Positions 1-6,152 are shown, numbered from the stretch's first letter. The stretch: 6,325 bases of DNA from B21-G16 sp003644825 [NCBI: Candidatus Zhuqueibacterota bacterium] (GCA_003644825.1 QNDJ01000111.1:1-6325), one strand, 5' to 3'. Numbers and translations: made by a program. The notes: generated by a model from the letters alone, not told the origin.

Positions 1-59
1 AATTGTTTAATTAGACATTTATCGTAAATATATACTATTGCATATTATGAGAATTTAAA
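1..59 (+). promoter_or_regulatory. Leader of the operon, with possible promoter and operator
   Basis: This very AT-rich stretch precedes the regulator gene and should carry the operon promoter if no further gene lies upstream. TATACT (31-36) and TATTAT (43-48) could serve as -10 boxes, but I see no well-spaced TTGACA-like -35 box. ATTTA-TCG-TAAAT (17-29) is a 5-bp inverted repeat with a 3-base centre, a plausible but unproven binding site for the TetR protein encoded next. GAGAA (49-53) is a weak ribosome binding site 6 bases before the ATG at 60. Short AT palindromes arise easily by chance, so this is tentative. Confidence 0.3.
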
Positions 60-659
60 ATGAATAAGAAACATAAGAATCAAAAATTTCAACAATTAGT
101 TACCACAGCCTATAATTTATTTATGAGGTTCGGAATTCACAGAGTATCTATCGAGGAAATTTGCTCTGAAGCCAATGTAAGTAAAATGACCTTCTATAAA
201 TATTTCAGAAATAAAATAGAACTTACTAAATATCTCCTGAATCAAATTTTCTCAGAACAGATGAACAAATACAGAAAAATTATGGCTCAGCAGGTTTCCT
301 TTCCGGAAAAGGTTAAACAGATAATTCAACTTAAACAAGAACAAACCGATATGATGAGCCAGGAATTCTTTAATGACCTTTTTAGAAACCCGAACCCGGA
401 AATTGTTGAATTGGTCGAAAAAATGAGACAGGAATCTTTTAATGAAGTTTTAAATGACCTGAAAAAAGCCAGAGAAAATAGAGATATCCGCCAGAATCTA
501 AAACCGGAATTCATTCTTTACTTTTTGAACCATATGACAGAAATGGTTAAAGATGAAAACTTATTAAAACTTTATAATTCACCAAATGAATTAATTATGG
601 AACTTACCAGCTTCTTTTTTTATGGTATATTGACACCCGAGGAATATAAAGAGGTTTAA
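60..659 (+). CDS. TetR/AcrR-family transcriptional regulator
   Basis: This is a 199-residue cytoplasmic DNA-binding protein, a normal length for the TetR family. The N-terminal domain (about residues 8-55) has the family layout: a first helix ending in FMRFGIHRVS (21-30), then the helix-turn-helix IEEICSEANVSKMTFYKYF (31-49) and NKIEL. The 'VSKMTFYKYFRNK' recognition-helix region is diagnostic. The remainder (about 60-199) is helical and variable, as expected for the ligand-binding and dimerisation domain, and does not reveal the ligand. As first gene of the operon, one base before the barrel gene, it most likely represses its own operon and responds to the exported compound or an envelope signal (inference). 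Family assignment is firm; effector and operator are unknown. Confidence 0.93.
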   Translation: MNKKHKNQKFQQLVTTAYNLFMRFGIHRVSIEEICSEANVSKMTFYKYFRNKIELTKYLLNQIFSEQMNKYRKIMAQQVSFPEKVKQIIQLKQEQTDMMSQEFFNDLFRNPNPEIVELVEKMRQESFNEVLNDLKKARENRDIRQNLKPEFILYFLNHMTEMVKDENLLKLYNSPNELIMELTSFFFYGILTPEEYKEV

Positions 660-660
660 A

Positions 661-1806
661 ATGATTGTCAGGATTGTATCCTTTGTTTTATCTTTTTTTC
701 TATTGATTGTGCAAAACCTGGTTTTTTCTCAGACCGCTTCTTTGAATGGTCAGCTATCCGGCTGGCTAACTGGAAATAGAGAAAAGTCACTGGTCTCACA
801 GGCAGGACTTCGGTATATCCCGGAAGTTTCTATAAAAAAAATAATAAACAAAAAGTTGCCTGTTGATGCAGAAATATCGTTTAACATTTTTACTGCAGGA
901 AATTTTCACAACTGGAATAACCCTGATATAGAAGGTAGACTTAAAGTATATCGGTTATGGGCACGTTTTTCGGGAAACAAGTTTGAAGCCCGACTCGGGC
1001 TTCAAGAAATAAATTTTGGTTCAGCAATATTGTTCCGGCCATTAATGTGGTTTGACAGGGTGGACCCCAGGGACCCACTGCATCTTACCGATGGTGTTTA
1101 CGGTTTATTACTTCGCTATTTTTTCCAAAACAACGTTAATATCTGGTTGTGGGGACTATATGATAATAATTTAAAAGGTTGGGAAACAATACCTACTGAA
1201 GATAACGGGCTTGAACTCGGCGGCCGCCTGCAGATACCAATCTCTTCAGGAGAAGCAGGTATCTGCTATCATCACAGGCGGACAGATTTTTCACATTCCC
1301 CCGGTCTTGCGGAACTTTCAAGCACAGAATTAGTTGAGGAAAATCGGTTCGCTTTTGATTGTAAACTGGATATTAAAATAGGGCTCTGGTTCGAAGGAAC
1401 TATAATCCAGAGAAATACAAATATTCCTTTTATGAAATATCAGCAGATGTGGACTGCTGGTATGGATTACACTTTTAATATAGGAAATGGATTGAATATA
1501 CTAACAGAATTTTTTAATCTGAAAAAGTCAGCGAAAATTTTTGATGAGGGCGAAGGATTCCAATTCACTGGATTAATGGTAAACTATCCTGTGGGGTTAA
1601 TTGATAGGGTATCCGGGATTTATTATTTTGACTGGAAAAAACACAATAACTACTTGTGGATAAACTGGCAGCGAACATACGATAACTGGATACTTTACTT
1701 AATTGGCTTTTCCAATCCGAAAACAATCCAACTCAATCGAACTCAAACTGGTAATAATGTTTTTTCTGGAAATGGATTTCAGATTATGATTGCATTTAAT
1801 CATTGA
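661..1806 (+). CDS. Predicted outer-membrane beta-barrel protein, porin-like, of unknown substrate
   Basis: This 381-residue protein starts with a Sec signal peptide: R4, a hydrophobic stretch to about residue 21, and likely cleavage after VFS (21-23). The mature part alternates polar and hydrophobic/aromatic residues with many Trp, Tyr and Phe and no long hydrophobic helix. It ends in FQIMIAFNH, like a terminal beta-strand. RLGLQEINFGSA (111-122) followed by LFRPLMWFDRVDPRDP (124-139) and GVYGLLLRYFF (145-155) resembles the 'GxQxxxWG...D...P.D' block of DUF1302-like and alginate-export-like barrels; this comparison is from memory. The start is supported by GAGG (651-654) six bases upstream and one base after the regulator's stop. 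Its place with a Lol-type ABC system suggests the outer-membrane partner of that system (inference). A generic porin is the alternative. The gene contains strong inverted repeats (983-1005, 1230-1266). Confidence 0.8.
   Translation: MIVRIVSFVLSFFLLIVQNLVFSQTASLNGQLSGWLTGNREKSLVSQAGLRYIPEVSIKKIINKKLPVDAEISFNIFTAGNFHNWNNPDIEGRLKVYRLWARFSGNKFEARLGLQEINFGSAILFRPLMWFDRVDPRDPLHLTDGVYGLLLRYFFQNNVNIWLWGLYDNNLKGWETIPTEDNGLELGGRLQIPISSGEAGICYHHRRTDFSHSPGLAELSSTELVEENRFAFDCKLDIKIGLWFEGTIIQRNTNIPFMKYQQMWTAGMDYTFNIGNGLNILTEFFNLKKSAKIFDEGEGFQFTGLMVNYPVGLIDRVSGIYYFDWKKHNNYLWINWQRTYDNWILYLIGFSNPKTIQLNRTQTGNNVFSGNGFQIMIAFNH
983..1005 (+). repeat. Perfect 11-bp inverted repeat inside the barrel gene
   Basis: TTGAAGCCCGA (983-993) and TCGGGCTTCAA (995-1005) are exact reverse complements separated by one base. 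As RNA this would form a stem of about 10 bp with an ACU loop, and much of it is G+C in an AT-rich gene. It encodes FEARLGL, in the middle of the conserved barrel block, so it does not interrupt the reading frame. No T-run follows, so it is not a classical terminator. Confidence 0.75.
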
Positions 1807-1856
1807 CAGAAAAATGTGCACCTTACTTTGCTTAAATTGGTATTTCAGGATTTAAC

Positions 1857-1862
1857 GGAGGG
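1857..1862 (+). promoter_or_regulatory. Ribosome binding site that sets the ATPase start
   Basis: GGAGGG lies four bases before the ATG at 1867. The reading frame is open upstream to a GTG at 1816, but that codon has no Shine-Dalgarno sequence. The 17 extra residues would also precede the usual N-terminus of LolD-type ATPases. The ATG at 1867 is therefore preferred. Confidence 0.8.
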
Positions 1863-1866
1863 AAAA

Positions 1867-2577
1867 ATGAACAATTCATATTTGATTAAAACTGAACACA
1901 TCAAAAAAATATATCCAATGGGATTGACAACCCTGATTGCTCTGGATGATATTAATTTAACTTTTAAGAAAGGAGAATTTGCAGGGCTTGTTGGCCCCAG
2001 TGGTTCTGGCAAAACCACACTATTGAATATTATTGGTGCTCTGGATTCACCGAGCGAGGGCAGCGCTGAAGTGCTTGGTAAAAAGGTTGAGACCTTATCT
2101 CACAGAAGTGCAGCACATCTCCGCAACTGGTACATTGGATTCATTTTTCAAACCTTCAACTTATTGCCAGTTTATACTGTTTTTGAAAATGTTGAGTTTC
2201 CGCTTTTACTTCAAAATATTCCATCCCCAAAACGAAAAAAATTAGTTATGGAAGCACTGGAATGGGTTGGATTAGCTGACAGAGCAAATTCAAAACCAGC
2301 ACACCTTTCTGGTGGAGAGAGTCAACGGGTCGCAATTGCCAGAGCTATTGTTAAAAAACCTGAACTGGTTCTTGCTGATGAACCTACAGCAAACCTTGAT
2401 GCTGAAAATTCACACCACATTATGAGAACAATGGTTCAGTTAAATGAAGAACTTAAAATAACTTTTATCTTCGCTACCCATGATGAAAAAGTAATGCGGT
2501 ATCTAAAAAGAAAAATTTCATTGAACGATGGAAAAGTCGAAAAAGATGAAATCTTTGAACTGGAGGTAAAAAAATGA
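1867..2577 (+). CDS. ABC transporter ATP-binding protein, LolD/MacB type
   Basis: This 236-residue cytoplasmic ATPase has the full motif set, numbered from the ATG at 1867: Walker A GPSGSGKTT (43-51), Q-loop with FQ (94-95), signature LSGGESQRVAIARA (147-160), Walker B LVLADEP (167-173), D-loop ANLD (175-178) and switch His in ATHD (H205). All catalytic residues are intact. The length, the IYPMG...TTLIALDDINL opening and the IIGALDSPSEG segment after Walker A place it in the LolD/MacB/FtsE-like group that works with FtsX-type permeases. It should form a dimer that powers the two permeases encoded directly downstream. Its stop overlaps the first permease start as ATGA. A 60-base gap separates it from the barrel gene, the longest in the operon, and I see no hairpin terminator there. 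The lolD symbol is withheld because orthology is unproven. Confidence 0.95.
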   Translation: MNNSYLIKTEHIKKIYPMGLTTLIALDDINLTFKKGEFAGLVGPSGSGKTTLLNIIGALDSPSEGSAEVLGKKVETLSHRSAAHLRNWYIGFIFQTFNLLPVYTVFENVEFPLLLQNIPSPKRKKLVMEALEWVGLADRANSKPAHLSGGESQRVAIARAIVKKPELVLADEPTANLDAENSHHIMRTMVQLNEELKITFIFATHDEKVMRYLKRKISLNDGKVEKDEIFELEVKK

Positions 2578-3746
2578 TAATTCCAAGACTTGCTTTTAAA
2601 AATATTTATGGAGCAGGATTACGCACCTGGCTGAATGTAATCGCACTTTCGTTTTCGTTTGTTGCAATCATCTTCTTGCAGGGGCTTTATAACGGGATGA
2701 ATAACCAGGTAGAAAAAGCTACTATAGATGCTCTTTACGGTGGCGGGCAATACTGGCATAACAACTATGACCCATACGACCCATTAACACTGGACAATGC
2801 TCATGGAGAGATTCCTGCCGCCCTTCAAAAATTAATTAAAGAAAAAAAAGCTGTACCAATCTTAATCTGGCAAGCAACAATTTATCCACACGGTAGATTC
2901 CAGAACGCTTTGCTGAAAGGAATTACGCCAGAACAGACGATTTTATCAATTCCAACATCAGTATTAAAAACAGATGAGGAAACCATTCCAGCATTGATTG
3001 GCAGTCGAATGGCAAAAAGCACAGGATTAAAAAAAGGAGATTATGTTACAATAAGATGGCGTGATGTCAACGGCACATTCGATGCAGATGAAGCAAAAAT
3101 AGTTGAAACTATGAAAACCAATGTTCCGGATATTGATAACGGTCAACTATGGATTCCAATCAAAAAAATGCGTCAGATGACAGCAATACCCGATGAAGCA
3201 ACAATTATCGTCCTGGAAAAAGGTTCACAGTTCAATGAAAAATTCGATAACTGGAAAAGAAAAAACCTCAATTTTTTAATGAAAGATTTAAGAGCGCTTT
3301 TTTTAACAAAATCTATTGGTGGTAGCATTTTTTACATTTTACTGTTGTTTCTGGCAATGCTTGCTATCTTTGATACACAGGTTCTTTCCATCTTCCGAAG
3401 AAGAAAAGAAATGGGAACATTAATGGCACTGGGAATGACCCGTTCAAAGCTGATTCAACTGTTTACCTTAGAAGGAGCGATGCATGCTATTTTAGCAGCA
3501 GTCGTAGCTGCTATTTATGGAACTCCCCTTCTTATATATATCGCTTCAACTGGGTATGGTATTCCTGAAGTAGCAGATAGTTATGGTTTTGCATTGGGAA
3601 ACAGAATTTTTCCTGTATTTACTGCCGGACTTATCATAGGTACAACATTACTTGTTCTAATTGTTACAACCATTGTCAGTTATTTACCGACAAGAAAAAT
3701 TGCAAAACTTAAACCAACAGACGCTTTAAGAGGAAAATTGACATGA
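2574..3746 (+). CDS. FtsX/LolCE-type ABC transporter permease (first subunit)
   Basis: This 390-residue inner-membrane protein has the four-helix MacB/LolC topology: TM1 about 18-38, a periplasmic domain of about 200 residues (40-245), then TM2 249-273, TM3 302-325 and TM4 347-371. The cytoplasmic loop after TM2 carries FRRRKEMGTLMALGMTRS (274-291), the coupling region that contacts the ATPase in this family. The C-terminal LPTRKIAKLKPTDALRG (371-387) is the standard FtsX-family ending. GGAGG (2562-2566) lies seven bases before the start, which overlaps the ATPase stop. Just after TM1, at 59-81, is an aromatic, Asp-rich segment (QYWHNNYDPYDPLTLDN and on) that the second permease lacks. It probably pairs with the second permease as a heterodimer, as LolC does with LolE. 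MacB-like export of another substrate is the main alternative. Confidence 0.92.
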   Translation: MIIPRLAFKNIYGAGLRTWLNVIALSFSFVAIIFLQGLYNGMNNQVEKATIDALYGGGQYWHNNYDPYDPLTLDNAHGEIPAALQKLIKEKKAVPILIWQATIYPHGRFQNALLKGITPEQTILSIPTSVLKTDEETIPALIGSRMAKSTGLKKGDYVTIRWRDVNGTFDADEAKIVETMKTNVPDIDNGQLWIPIKKMRQMTAIPDEATIIVLEKGSQFNEKFDNWKRKNLNFLMKDLRALFLTKSIGGSIFYILLLFLAMLAIFDTQVLSIFRRRKEMGTLMALGMTRSKLIQLFTLEGAMHAILAAVVAAIYGTPLLIYIASTGYGIPEVADSYGFALGNRIFPVFTAGLIIGTTLLVLIVTTIVSYLPTRKIAKLKPTDALRGKLT

Positions 3747-5017
3747 TAAAATTTCTAATAAAAGGCCTTATGCGAGACCGCTCCCGGTCTCTTTTCCCGG
3801 TATTAACTGTCTTTGCGGGTGTTTTTCTTGCTGTTTTTTTATATTCATACATCAACGGTGTGGTATCTGATATGCTTAAGATGACCGCTCATTATCAGAC
3901 CGGACATTTAAGAATAATGACTCAGGCATATGCAAAAGAAATAAATCAAAATCCCAATGACCTTGCCTTAATCGGGGTTAATGAACTACTACAAAAGTTG
4001 AATAAAAAATATCCACAGATGATATGGACACCGCGAATTAAATTCGGTGGTTTACTGGACATTCCTGATGAAAACAGGGAAACAAAAATTCAGAGCCCTG
4101 TCATCGGAATAGCAGTAAATTTGATTTCAAAATCAAGCCCCGAATATAAACTCCTCAATATTAAAAGTGCAATAATTAGTGGACATATTCCGAATAATCC
4201 CGGAGAAATTTTAATTGCTGATGAATTCGCAAAAAAATTGAATGTCGGACCCGGTGATACCGCTACCCTGATCAGCTCAACAATGTATGGTAGTATGACT
4301 ATGGTAAATCTTAAAATTGCTGGTACCGTTTATTTTGGAATTACTGCAATGGACCGCAGCGCTATATTCACCGACATTTCTGATATTCAATCTGCACTGG
4401 ATATGCAGGATGCAGCAGGTGAAATACTTGGATTTTTCCCTGACGATATCTACCACGATGAACAGGCAACTCTCATTGCGTCCTCTTTCAATGAAGAGTT
4501 TAAAAATCCAGAAGATAAATTTTCTCCACAAATGGGAACCCTGCCGAAGGAAAGCGGATTGTCCGATTATCTCGCCACGATTAACTCAATGTCAATTGTC
4601 ATAATTGCGATATTTATAGTAACAATGTCAATCGTTTTATGGAATGCCGGTTTGATGGGAAGCCTGCGCCGTTATGGAGAAATTGGTGTCAGACTGGCTA
4701 TTGGTGAAAACAAAGGGCATATCTACCGAACATTAATCCTGGAATCTATGATAATAGGTATTTTTGGTTCTATCTTAGGAACACTCGCTGGAACAGGTAT
4801 TGCTTATTTAATACAGGTTTACGGACTGGATATGAGTTTTCTATTCAAAAAATCTTCTCTGATGATACCTAACGAATTGAGGGCAAGGGTAACTTCTGGA
4901 AGTTTTGTTATCGGATTTATACCAGGAATCTTCTCAACAGTGCTCGGAACATCAATCGCAGGAATAGGTATCTATAAAAGACAAACATCACAATTATTCA
5001 AGGAGCTTGAAGTATGA
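3743..5017 (+). CDS. FtsX/LolCE-type ABC transporter permease (second subunit)
   Basis: This 424-residue inner-membrane protein has the same layout as its upstream neighbour: TM1 about 16-37, a large periplasmic domain (about 40-278), TM2 280-303, TM3 332-357 and TM4 386-410. SLRRYGEIGVRLAIGENKG (307-325) after TM2 is the FtsX-family coupling loop. After TM1 it has TGHLRIMTQAYAKE (53-66), close to what LolC/LolE-type permeases carry there. Its C-terminus (YKRQTSQLFKELEV) lacks the 'P..AxxLxPxxALR' ending seen in the first permease. AAGAGGA (3728-3734) lies eight bases before the ATG, which overlaps the preceding stop as ATGA. The two permeases are clearly diverged paralogues rather than a recent duplication. 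A GC-rich hairpin sits within its first 20 codons. Confidence 0.92.
   Translation: MIKFLIKGLMRDRSRSLFPVLTVFAGVFLAVFLYSYINGVVSDMLKMTAHYQTGHLRIMTQAYAKEINQNPNDLALIGVNELLQKLNKKYPQMIWTPRIKFGGLLDIPDENRETKIQSPVIGIAVNLISKSSPEYKLLNIKSAIISGHIPNNPGEILIADEFAKKLNVGPGDTATLISSTMYGSMTMVNLKIAGTVYFGITAMDRSAIFTDISDIQSALDMQDAAGEILGFFPDDIYHDEQATLIASSFNEEFKNPEDKFSPQMGTLPKESGLSDYLATINSMSIVIIAIFIVTMSIVLWNAGLMGSLRRYGEIGVRLAIGENKGHIYRTLILESMIIGIFGSILGTLAGTGIAYLIQVYGLDMSFLFKKSSLMIPNELRARVTSGSFVIGFIPGIFSTVLGTSIAGIGIYKRQTSQLFKELEV
3774..3795 (+). repeat. GC-rich hairpin with short T-run at the start of the second permease gene
   Basis: GAGACCG (3774-3780) and CGGTCTC (3785-3791) form a 7-bp stem with a CTCC loop, followed at once by TTTT (3792-3795). 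It lies 31 bases after the start codon and encodes RDRSRSLF, using CGA, CGC and CGG arginine codons in a short GC-rich pocket. It looks like a weak intrinsic terminator or attenuator. A 7-bp stem can arise by chance in a window this long, and four T residues are few, so function is unproven. Confidence 0.4.
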
Positions 5018-5751
5018 AATACACAATTATTTTAATAATGTTGATTTTTCCAGCTCTACTCTTTTATCAAACGAAATCAGCAAATGAAATATTAAAAAAG
5101 ATAGATGAAAATAGATTATCTGACAGTAAAATAATTAAGGCTAAAATGATCATCCACGGAAGGCGTGGAAAAAGAGTGGTTGAATTTAAATCCTGGCAGC
5201 GAAATATATACGATTCATTTACAGAATATCTTGCTCCACCCCGTGAAAAAGGAACAAAAATGTTGAAACTGGGCAACCAACTCTGGACTTACTCACCGCA
5301 TACGGATAGAACAATTCTGATCAGCGGGCATATGCTTCGTCAATCTGTAATGGGTTCGGATTTATCTTATGAAGATATGATGGAAGACCCATTTCTGCAA
5401 AATATGTACAATGCAAAAATAATCGGTGAAGATACGATTTTAAATCGTAATGTATGGATTTTAGAATTAAAAGCTAAAAAGAGAAATGCATCTTATGATA
5501 AACGAAAAATCTGGGTTGATAAAGAAAGGTTCATAACATTAAAAGAAAATCTTTATGCAAAAAGTGGCAAACTTTTAAAAACAGTGGTGGTAAACGAAGT
5601 TATGAATGTTGATGGAAGATGGATTCCCAGAACCGCTCTATATAAAGATGTATTAAAAACAGGAAAAGGAACAAGAATTATTGTTGAATCAATCAAGTTT
5701 AATAAAAACATACCTGACTATATTTTTTCCAAGGCATCCCTGCGAAGGTAG
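5014..5751 (+). CDS. Secreted LolA-like 'outer membrane lipoprotein-sorting' protein
   Basis: This 245-residue protein has a Sec signal peptide (K2, hydrophobic core 4-18, cleavage near 22-23 after TKS or TKSA). No cysteine follows, so the product should be soluble in the periplasm rather than a lipoprotein. The mature part matches the LolA-like superfamily (COG2834, Pfam LolA_like type): YLAPPREKGTKML (72-84), LWTYSP (90-95), VMGSDLSYEDMMED (112-125), KIWVDK (165-170) and RWIPRT (202-207). These are typical landmarks of this family, whose fold is a half-barrel with a hydrophobic groove for acyl chains. AAGGAG (5000-5005) lies eight bases before the ATG, which overlaps the permease stop. It is expected to receive a lipidated or hydrophobic substrate from the ABC complex and pass it to the outer membrane. 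Relatives elsewhere are often paired with MMPL/RND-type exporters, so its cargo may be a lipid rather than a lipoprotein. Confidence 0.88.
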   Translation: MKYTIILIMLIFPALLFYQTKSANEILKKIDENRLSDSKIIKAKMIIHGRRGKRVVEFKSWQRNIYDSFTEYLAPPREKGTKMLKLGNQLWTYSPHTDRTILISGHMLRQSVMGSDLSYEDMMEDPFLQNMYNAKIIGEDTILNRNVWILELKAKKRNASYDKRKIWVDKERFITLKENLYAKSGKLLKTVVVNEVMNVDGRWIPRTALYKDVLKTGKGTRIIVESIKFNKNIPDYIFSKASLRR

Positions 5752-5800
5752 AGACAATTACTGCCACTGTCAAACTATATAACGATACCTGGAGATGTTA

Positions 5801-5834
5801 AACCTGTTATAGAATTATAAGCTCCGAGGGCTCA
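5801..5834 (+). repeat. Diverged partial copy of the downstream repeat unit
   Basis: ACCTGTTATA (5802-5811) followed by GCTCCGAGGGCTCAA (5821-5835) keeps the order and spacing of the clearer units at 6041-6090 and 6198-6248, in which an ACCTGTTA box is followed by a CTCC...AGCTC box. AGCTC (5820-5824) and GGGCT (5828-5832) can pair with one G-T wobble around a CGA loop. No T-run follows, so it is not a terminator by itself. Similarity is low enough that chance cannot be excluded. Confidence 0.4.
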
Positions 5835-5835
5835 A

Positions 5836-5890
5836 AACGGAATAACCTTTTTAACAATCATACATTCAGGAATGATTAAAAGAAACCGTT
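5836..5890. repeat. Long interrupted inverted repeat
   Basis: Three paired blocks are nested in order: AACGG (5836-5840) with CCGTT (5886-5890), CTTTT (5847-5851) with AAAAG (5878-5882), and AATCAT (5856-5861) with ATGATT (5872-5877). Together they give 16 paired positions in a 55-base structure with internal loops. An alternative inner pairing, CATTC (5863-5867) with GAATG (5870-5874), competes with the inner stem. It could be a folded RNA in the 3' untranslated region or the remnant of a small mobile element. Confidence 0.45.
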
Positions 5891-6040
5891 AATAGGGTAA
5901 AAAAGGTGCTACCGTAAAGTCAGGAGGTTCACAGGGAAGACCTTGTTATGCTTCTTGAAGGTTTGAGAGACCATAAAAATTTATAAGAATATATTTTTAA
6001 TACAATCCAGAAATGAGCCTCATACAAAACATAAATAAAA

Positions 6041-6090
6041 GATCTGGTATCCTGCCTGACCTGTTAACATTCCGCTCCTACGGAGCTCTT
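6041..6090 (+). repeat. Repeat unit, copy 1 (about 50 bp)
   Basis: This copy begins GATCTGGTATCC and contains CTGACCTGTTA (6056-6066). It ends with a small hairpin, GCTCC (6074-6078), TAC loop and GGAGC (6082-6086), followed by TCTT. Copy 2 at 6198-6248 shares the same order. The first 26-27 bases of the two copies differ by three substitutions and one inserted base. Confidence 0.75.
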
Positions 6091-6105
6091 GACAAAACAA
6101 TACCT

Positions 6106-6138
6106 GTCATTGCGAGTCCGTATGGACGAAGCAATCTC
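6106..6138 (+). repeat. ATTGCGAG...GAAGCAATC-type hairpin repeat
   Basis: GTCATTGCGAG (6106-6116) and GAAGCAATCTC (6128-6138) flank GTCC-GTAT-GGAC (6116-6127). The outer ATTGC (6109-6113) pairs with GCAAT (6131-6135) and the inner GTCC pairs with GGAC, with a small internal loop between them. From memory, dispersed repeats with these same ends ('TCATTGCGAG...GAAGCAATC') occur in intergenic DNA of many unrelated bacteria. ACCTGTTATTGTAAA at the window end (6311-6325) looks like the start of a second, diverged copy. Confidence 0.7.
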
Positions 6139-6152
6139 TTCAATAATGAGAA

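Noticed and set aside
693-699. T7 tract in the barrel signal-peptide codons as a phase-variation switch
   Set aside because: Seven T residues is short for slipped-strand switching and unremarkable in AT-rich hydrophobic codons.
1230-1266. Second inverted repeat in the barrel gene (GCAGATACC / GGTATCTGC, 19-base spacer)
   Set aside because: Nine-bp arms with free choice of spacer are expected roughly once by chance in a window this size, so it is noted but not claimed.
1816-1866. Upstream GTG extension of the ABC ATPase by 17 residues
   Set aside because: There is no Shine-Dalgarno before the GTG, while GGAGGG is well placed before the ATG at 1867, and the family usually starts near there.
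4277-4604. Overlapping open frames on both strands inside the second permease
   Set aside because: They are shadows of a well-supported membrane protein gene, without ribosome binding sites or recognisable domains.
5748-5773. Minus-strand promoter-like TTGACA (5773-5768) with a 17-base spacer
   Set aside because: The matching -10 (TACCTT) is poor and it would only read antisense into the carrier gene.
5915-5985. Possible small or decayed coding stretch (AGGAGG at 5922-5927, ATG at 5948, peptide ending LLEGLRDHKNL)
   Set aside because: The AGGAGG is about 20 bases from the ATG, the frame gives only 12 codons, and no family is recognisable.
5975-5998. A/T-only hairpin as a transcription terminator
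   Set aside because: The stem has no G-C pairs and a two-base bulge, so it would be too weak for a confident terminator call.
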